Assembly: GCA_004524515.1 (NCBI GenBank)
Contig: SDNV01000047.1
Coordinates: 1-19,814, forward strand
DNA length: 19,814 bases
Reading direction: 5' to 3'
Source: Promethearchaeota archaeon
Lineage (GTDB): Archaea; Asgardarchaeota; Lokiarchaeia; Sigynarchaeales; SOKP01
Position 1 is the stretch's first letter; the number at the start of each line of letters is the position of its first letter. The notes beneath the pieces are model-generated. The model was given only the letters and a program-made list of their open reading frames with translations. It was not told the origin of the DNA and ran no database searches. Made by a program: the position numbers and the translations under genes. Shown piece after piece: positions 15,067-19,814 of the stretch.

Positions 15067-17382
15067 CTATTTGTTATATTCCTCTAACTGATTTATAATT
15101 TTATCGTAAATTTCGAGAGCTTCTGATAAATCGCCATTATTTAGAGCATCAATGCCTGTTTTGCTCAAAATATTAATATTTATTTTAATTTCTTCCAAAC
15201 GATAGAGTTCTAACAGACGATATTGATAATTGATTGTTTTAGGTGCCATATCTCCAATATTCCACTTTATTAATTCTCCATGTTCTGAGTTTGATATTTT
15301 TGCCGGTAATAAATTTAAGGGTTCTTTTATAAAATGGAGATAATATAATGGAATTATATCTTCAACAATCACTCCATTAATTATTATACCAAATGAATTT
15401 GTAAAAGGTAGTGTTGCTTCATACAAACCCTCAAGCTCTAAAGTATTTAGGTTTGCGTGGGTTTTTACAATTTTCAATTTACCCTTTAATATAAAAATTA
15501 CAGTTCGGGAAACTCTACGACGTAAATCATAATTGATATCCACCATTTCCTTTGGAGGAATATTTTGAAATTTCCACTCAAGTTCTAAACCCTCTCTATT
15601 CAATGATTTATTTGGTAATTCTTTTATTGGTTCTCCGTTTAAATGAATTTCCGTAATTTCATAATTATAAGGAATTAAATCAGTAATAATTGCTTCTTCA
15701 ATAATATCCTCAAAGGGATTTAATAACCCAGATTGAACACCAATTTTAATTTCATTTTCTTTTTCTTGGGTTTGTTCAATATTAAAATCCCTTTCAAGTT
15801 CTACAGCCTTACCTGAGGCAGTTTTAATGATTGCCTTAGATAAAATATCTTCTTTAATTTCAACCCGATAATCGTTTAGCAATTTTCCCACTTCTTCTAA
15901 TACTTCATTTACATCATCGGATAAATCTCCAAGAATTTCAGTAGCAGTGAATTCCTCAACTAACGGTAATACATCATCATCAATGTTTATCATCTTCTCA
16001 AGTTCTTTTGCTTTTTGAGTTAACAAAATCTGCTCAGAATGTATTTCCGATTCTTTTTGTTGAATCTCATCTTTTAATTCCTCTAATATTTGAGTGTAAG
16101 TTAATGTAGTATCAGGGTTTTTAATAATTTCAGAAAGTTCTATAATTTTTTCACAATTTGTTAAAGCAGCCTTTAAATGGTTTTTTTTTCTATTTTCATT
16201 TAATTGATTTTCCAATTCAATTATAACATTATTAATGTTGCTATATTCTCTCTCTGCCTGAACTAGCTCCTCCTTAAGCTCTTCTAACCTTTTATTATAT
16301 TCTAAAATTTCCTTATCTTGGATGATCTCTATGGTGGAATTTATTTTTTTTAATGCCTCTTCAAATTCATAGTTGTCTTTTAATTTAGAGCTTTCTTTAA
16401 TTGATTTTTCAATTTTTTCTAAGGTCTCAGATTTGATTTTTTTTTCCAAAAATGCTGTTTCTATTCTAATCCAGTCTTTTTTTATTTCATCTTCAACGAT
16501 AATAAGTAAATGTTCTTTGGCTTTTTTTATAATCTGTTCAGCCTCAATTATTTGATGTTTTTCTAAAGATTTTTGAAGTTTCTGTTTAAGTTTTTCGAGT
16601 TCTTTAGTGGCATAGTTCCTTTCTTTTGTAAAATTGCTCCAAATAATTTCTTCTCTTTTCAATAATTCATAAGACTCTGAAATCGAAGATAAATCAAAAC
16701 TACCTTCATATTTCTTTTTAAATTCCTCAATAATTTGGTGGGCACTTATAATATTTTGAGGTATTTTTGTTTCAACTAAGCTTTCGAATTTGTTTTCTAT
16801 GCTTCTTATTTCTTCTCGAATTTTATCTAAGTCTGTTTTAATTTCGGACTTTTCTTTTAAATTAGTTATGATATCTTGTTGTTCAGTTTCAAGTGCTTCA
16901 TCATTGATTTGTTTAGCTAATTCTATAATTTGTTCTGAGATCTTTATTGCCTCATCATATTTTTCGGTATCAATAAGTTTAGTTTGCTTTGATTGCAATG
17001 AGCTTATCTTTTTGATAATAGGAGCTTGAGATTCCTCTTGTTTTTTTATATGAGCCTTAAGATCCTCCCAGCTAAAACCAATGAATTGAAAGAAGTCAGA
17101 GGGTTCCGAACCAGATTCTATTGTAATATTACGTAAAATTTTTAAATCTGAGAATTCTTTCTGAGTTGAAAAAAGGGCTCTCGTTTGAGCTATATGTTTT
17201 TTAAGACCTTGAGTCGCATTTTTTCCAATCCAAATATACATTCTTTTTTGCATTGGAACATACACTGCTAACACATTTACTAAAGAAAATAATTCTAACA
17301 CATTTTCAGATTTTATTTCATCAAAATTTCCAGAATAATTTAATTTAAAGATTTTCAGATTTACGGCTTCCAATATTCTCAC
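15067..17382 (-). CDS. Gelsolin-like domain fused to coiled coil and two beta-sandwich modules
   Basis: Residues ~1-103 look like one gelsolin/villin repeat: strand VLAVYV, strand MYIWIGKNA (the W-x-G core at 51-53), a long helix with KKHIAQTRALF, a strand ILRNITIESG, and EPSDFFQFIGF (93-103), the family's 'EP.eFf..f' ending. Gelsolin repeats bind actin, and functional gelsolins are known from Asgard archaea. The acidic residues that form the usual calcium site after the first strand (a D/ND pair) are not evident; N36-V37 stand there. Residues ~110-500 are coiled coil with TPR-like pieces, ~510-632 and ~633-728 are two beta-sandwich modules, and a helical tail ends the protein. It is cytoplasmic, 771 residues, and paralogous to the next gene. 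GTG 17382 has AGGA 9 bases upstream. It is probably the first gene of the four-gene operon. Confidence 0.75.
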   Translation of the reverse strand: MRILEAVNLKIFKLNYSGNFDEIKSENVLELFSLVNVLAVYVPMQKRMYIWIGKNATQGLKKHIAQTRALFSTQKEFSDLKILRNITIESGSEPSDFFQFIGFSWEDLKAHIKKQEESQAPIIKKISSLQSKQTKLIDTEKYDEAIKISEQIIELAKQINDEALETEQQDIITNLKEKSEIKTDLDKIREEIRSIENKFESLVETKIPQNIISAHQIIEEFKKKYEGSFDLSSISESYELLKREEIIWSNFTKERNYATKELEKLKQKLQKSLEKHQIIEAEQIIKKAKEHLLIIVEDEIKKDWIRIETAFLEKKIKSETLEKIEKSIKESSKLKDNYEFEEALKKINSTIEIIQDKEILEYNKRLEELKEELVQAEREYSNINNVIIELENQLNENRKKNHLKAALTNCEKIIELSEIIKNPDTTLTYTQILEELKDEIQQKESEIHSEQILLTQKAKELEKMINIDDDVLPLVEEFTATEILGDLSDDVNEVLEEVGKLLNDYRVEIKEDILSKAIIKTASGKAVELERDFNIEQTQEKENEIKIGVQSGLLNPFEDIIEEAIITDLIPYNYEITEIHLNGEPIKELPNKSLNREGLELEWKFQNIPPKEMVDINYDLRRRVSRTVIFILKGKLKIVKTHANLNTLELEGLYEATLPFTNSFGIIINGVIVEDIIPLYYLHFIKEPLNLLPAKISNSEHGELIKWNIGDMAPKTINYQYRLLELYRLEEIKININILSKTGIDALNNGDLSEALEIYDKIINQLEEYNK

Positions 17383-17410
17383 CTATTGTTTTCCTAGAGG
17401 TTTAAAACAC

Positions 17411-17421
17411 TTTTATTTATT
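17411..17421 (-). promoter_or_regulatory. Candidate promoter of the gelsolin/longin operon
   Basis: The minus strand reads agaaataaataaaagtg here, a purine-rich BRE-like start and a TATA-like core 29-39 bases before GTG 17382. Transcription would begin near 17390, leaving a short leader. The Shine-Dalgarno AGGA (17392-17395) could then lie partly outside the mRNA, so the exact TATA position is uncertain. Confidence 0.35.
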
Positions 17422-17553
17422 TCTGTAAATTATGAAAGTTAAATTAACAACTCAGTTTTAAATAGATAATTGATTTTTTTGATAAATGATCATTAATATT
17501 TAAATATGTTTTATAAAAATAAAATTTAGTTCTCAAAATTTAAGGATTAATTT

Positions 17554-17589
17554 AAAAAAATCTATTCAAAAAAAAAATAATAAAAAAAA
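17554..17589 (-). terminator. Triple oligo-T terminator after the SAP/beta-sandwich gene
   Basis: Plus-strand A runs at 17554-17560 (7), 17568-17577 (10) and 17582-17589 (8) are T runs on the minus strand, starting 9 bases past the stop codon at 17598. Together with the 215-base spacer they mark a transcription-unit boundary between this gene and the gelsolin operon. Confidence 0.6.
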
Positions 17590-17597
17590 TTAGGAAA

Positions 17598-19814
17598 TTA
17601 AAATGCTAATTGAGCATCACTTGGACGATATTCTCCCGCACCCTTGATCTTATATGAAATTTCTAATTTTTCATCTTCTTTTAGTTCCTTTATGTTCCAT
17701 TTCAATGTATCTGTTCCCACTTCATCAGTTATTTCCGGTTCCAAGGAAAATTCGCTATATTCAAAATTATCTGGAACTTTATCTATTAATATAAAATCAT
17801 TTAAGGGCATATCTCCTAAATTTACATAGCTAAGGATTATTTGATAGTTTCCTAACTCTCCAATGGGTATGATTTCTTTAGCAACTCTGTATTTACGTCT
17901 GATATGCACAACTTTGATAAGCGGGATCAGATCTGGTTCCGGTATATATTCTAATTCTTGCGAAATTGGATACGTATTGGCATTATATATCACATCCGTA
18001 TCAAACTCAGTATCTTTTGGAGGACTTTCCGCATGGATAGGGTATTGAACTTCAATAATCGAATCTGGTTCGAACATTCCCGTCGGGCTATCCCTTAAAT
18101 TCTTCAAATTTATTTGTATTGATTCTTCATCTATAATTACTGCTTCTGGATCTAAATCAATTTCTTTTCCATCCCATAATAATTTAATCTCATCTGGTTT
18201 CTCAGGATCTTCGGGATTAGGAGGGCGAAATACATCTGAAAAAGCTTTCTGAGTGAACTTTACCTCATTTAAAGGAGCAGATCCATCATTTGTAATAGTG
18301 AGAGTCGCTTGAATTTCGGTTTCTTTATATGAAGGTATTCTTATTTCTAATATTTCCCCTTTCTCCTCTACCTCAACCTTTTCTTCCATAGCAACTTCCT
18401 CAGCTATTTCAGCTTCTTCTGGAACTTCTTCAGTAATTGCTTTTTCTTCTATAACTTTTGTAATGGGGATTCCCGGAACTTCGTAAGATACAGTACCTGT
18501 GATACTCGCCAATACCAATTCTACGTCCTCTATAGCAATCGTTCCTGAGACTTCTGCACGTAATTCTGATAAAACTGTGAAATCCAATTCTTTTCTAAAA
18601 GATGGATAATCATCACTTTGATATTGCCATAGAGCAGAATGCCATTCAGCACCTGCAGGTAATAAGGGCTTGAGTTCCTTATCGATAACCACAAATTTGG
18701 TATTAGGATCTTCGGGAGCATAAATATCAATATTAGTAAGTTCTATAAAAAACTCAGATGGGTTTTTAAAGACTAAATTACAATCCCACATTCCCGGCTG
18801 TTCGTCTTTTTCAATCATATCTACAAAATGTCTGTTGTTAGTAAACGCGTTAAATTTTTCAATAGCCAATCCCCCTGTAAATGATGACTCTGCTTTATAA
18901 GTAACTTCGATTCCACCCGTCTTGACTGGGTCTTTAGTATCAACTTGAATTTCACATGAGAATTTTAGAAGAATGGTGGTTTCAGGTGGAATTTCGTCAA
19001 TGGTCCATATTATTTGATCATTTTCCACTTCTGTTGAACCTTCGGTTGTTTCTAATATTTCTAGATTGCCAAATTCAGAGGGAATTTTCTTTATAATTTT
19101 TAAATTCGTAATTGGCTTCTCAAATAGACTATAAAGAGCTATTGCGAAAGTAACTGGATTTAAGGTATTTATAGAAATTCCAAAAGACTCTAAATGATAT
19201 TCGGTACTTTCTGTTCCTCCATCGTCTTCTTCAGATTCTTCCTCAGCCTCTATAATAAGATTAATAATATCCGCTTTTTTAGCTTTTGGTGGAAGGGTAA
19301 TGCCTAGCTCTCGACAATGTTCTTTTAATTCATCCACAGTCCAGGTTTGATAACGAGCAACTTTAGATTCCTCTTCTTCCTCCTCTTCCTCAATTTCTTT
19401 TTCTTCAACTTCTTCAATAGTTTCAAGATCCTCCGCTTTTTCTTCCTCTTCAGCTTCAATCTCTTCTACTTCCTCGATAACCTCCTCCTCCTCTACCCTT
19501 TCCTCTTCAATTTCTCCCTCAAATTCAGCTTCTTCTGATTTTTCTACTTTTTGTGCTTCTACTCCTTTAACCTGATCTTTCAGATTTAATAAATCTCTCT
19601 CAATATCCTGTATATTTAAAATATCATCCGAATTCGGTAATGTATTTATATATTCTTTTACCAGAAGCAAATTTTTAGCTTCTCCGCTTATTTTAAATTC
19701 CCGAGATTCCGTATTATCTTGGTCGGTGATTCCCAATTCCTTAATAACTATCTGATCTGATTCTAAATCTGTCCCCTCGATATTAGAAAGGGTGATATCG
19801 ATGTCCCATAAACG
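17598..19814 (-). CDS. Multi-module beta-sandwich protein with acidic linker and SAP-like motif (5' end outside window)
   Basis: The frame is open to the window edge with no stop, giving 738 visible residues; the first in-frame start-like codon (TTG 19736) is internal and not credible. Visible order: a beta module beginning LWDIDITL at the edge; a short helix; a glutamate-rich linker (~94-151); a SAP/HeH-like helix-extended-helix (WTVDELKEHCRELGI, then KKADIINLI, ~158-190); two beta modules (~200-450) with IIWTIDEIPPE and MWDCNLVF; a second Glu/Val-rich linker (~455-495); and two further modules to the end, the last with IDKVPDNF, LKWNIKEL and EISYKI. These match the pattern of the modules in the next two genes. 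SAP motifs often bind nucleic acid, but a protein-binding use is equally possible here. No signal peptide can be judged because the N-terminus is missing. Function unknown. Confidence 0.7.
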   Translation of the reverse strand, partial: RLWDIDITLSNIEGTDLESDQIVIKELGITDQDNTESREFKISGEAKNLLLVKEYINTLPNSDDILNIQDIERDLLNLKDQVKGVEAQKVEKSEEAEFEGEIEEERVEEEEVIEEVEEIEAEEEEKAEDLETIEEVEEKEIEEEEEEEESKVARYQTWTVDELKEHCRELGITLPPKAKKADIINLIIEAEEESEEDDGGTESTEYHLESFGISINTLNPVTFAIALYSLFEKPITNLKIIKKIPSEFGNLEILETTEGSTEVENDQIIWTIDEIPPETTILLKFSCEIQVDTKDPVKTGGIEVTYKAESSFTGGLAIEKFNAFTNNRHFVDMIEKDEQPGMWDCNLVFKNPSEFFIELTNIDIYAPEDPNTKFVVIDKELKPLLPAGAEWHSALWQYQSDDYPSFRKELDFTVLSELRAEVSGTIAIEDVELVLASITGTVSYEVPGIPITKVIEEKAITEEVPEEAEIAEEVAMEEKVEVEEKGEILEIRIPSYKETEIQATLTITNDGSAPLNEVKFTQKAFSDVFRPPNPEDPEKPDEIKLLWDGKEIDLDPEAVIIDEESIQINLKNLRDSPTGMFEPDSIIEVQYPIHAESPPKDTEFDTDVIYNANTYPISQELEYIPEPDLIPLIKVVHIRRKYRVAKEIIPIGELGNYQIILSYVNLGDMPLNDFILIDKVPDNFEYSEFSLEPEITDEVGTDTLKWNIKELKEDEKLEISYKIKGAGEYRPSDAQLAF

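Noticed and set aside
19347..19538. Phenylalanine/leucine-rich plus-strand frame resembling a membrane protein
   Set aside because: It is the antisense of the glutamate-rich linker (GAA/GAG codons read as TTC/CTC), a well-known artefact.
1..19814. Transposons, integrases, phage genes, tRNA or rRNA genes
   Set aside because: I looked for transposase or integrase motifs, terminal inverted repeats and tRNA-like sequences in all spacers and saw none.

Overview
The window is AT-rich and gene-dense, with short spacers full of A/T runs and a eukaryote-like protein repertoire: longin/roadblock-type domains, TPR arrays, a gelsolin-like domain, a TRAPP/V4R-type protein and long coiled coils. This combination, with archaeal-style TATA boxes, at least one apparently leaderless gene and oligo-T terminators, points to an Asgard archaeon, most plausibly a Lokiarchaeia-like lineage. 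That assignment is inferred from gene content; no rRNA or tRNA gene is present to confirm it.

Left part (1-8750) is a mosaic of single genes. In order: a stand-alone longin-like protein (+); a divergent macro-domain protein (+) that is full length only if it starts at a non-canonical AUU codon behind a strong Shine-Dalgarno sequence; a convergent SIR2-TPR protein (-) with ten regular TPRs; a small V4R/TRAPP-like protein (+); an M50 site-2 protease with a CBS pair (-); an enoyl-CoA hydratase (-) with a four-cysteine zinc knuckle inserted just before its C-terminal signature; a GNAT acetyltransferase (+) with a leaderless-type promoter; and a small four-helix membrane protein (+).

Right part (8763-19814) is entirely minus strand and is the most interesting region. 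In transcription order: (a) a large protein, cut by the window edge, with repeated beta-sandwich modules, an acidic linker and a SAP-like motif, followed by strong oligo-T terminators; (b) a gelsolin-like domain + coiled coil + two beta-sandwich modules; (c) a full-length paralogue of (b) without the gelsolin domain; (d) and (e) two tandem paralogues, each with a longin-like domain at both ends of a TPR array. Genes (b) to (e) are separated by 85, 21 and 27 bases and look like one operon. All five lack signal peptides and membrane segments, so they look like large cytoplasmic scaffold proteins. The C-terminal longin of (d)/(e) is the same type as the domain of the stand-alone protein at the left end. 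My inference is an uncharacterised cytoskeleton- or membrane-associated assembly, in which longin domains could engage small GTPases and the gelsolin domain could engage actin. No experiment or database search supports this here.
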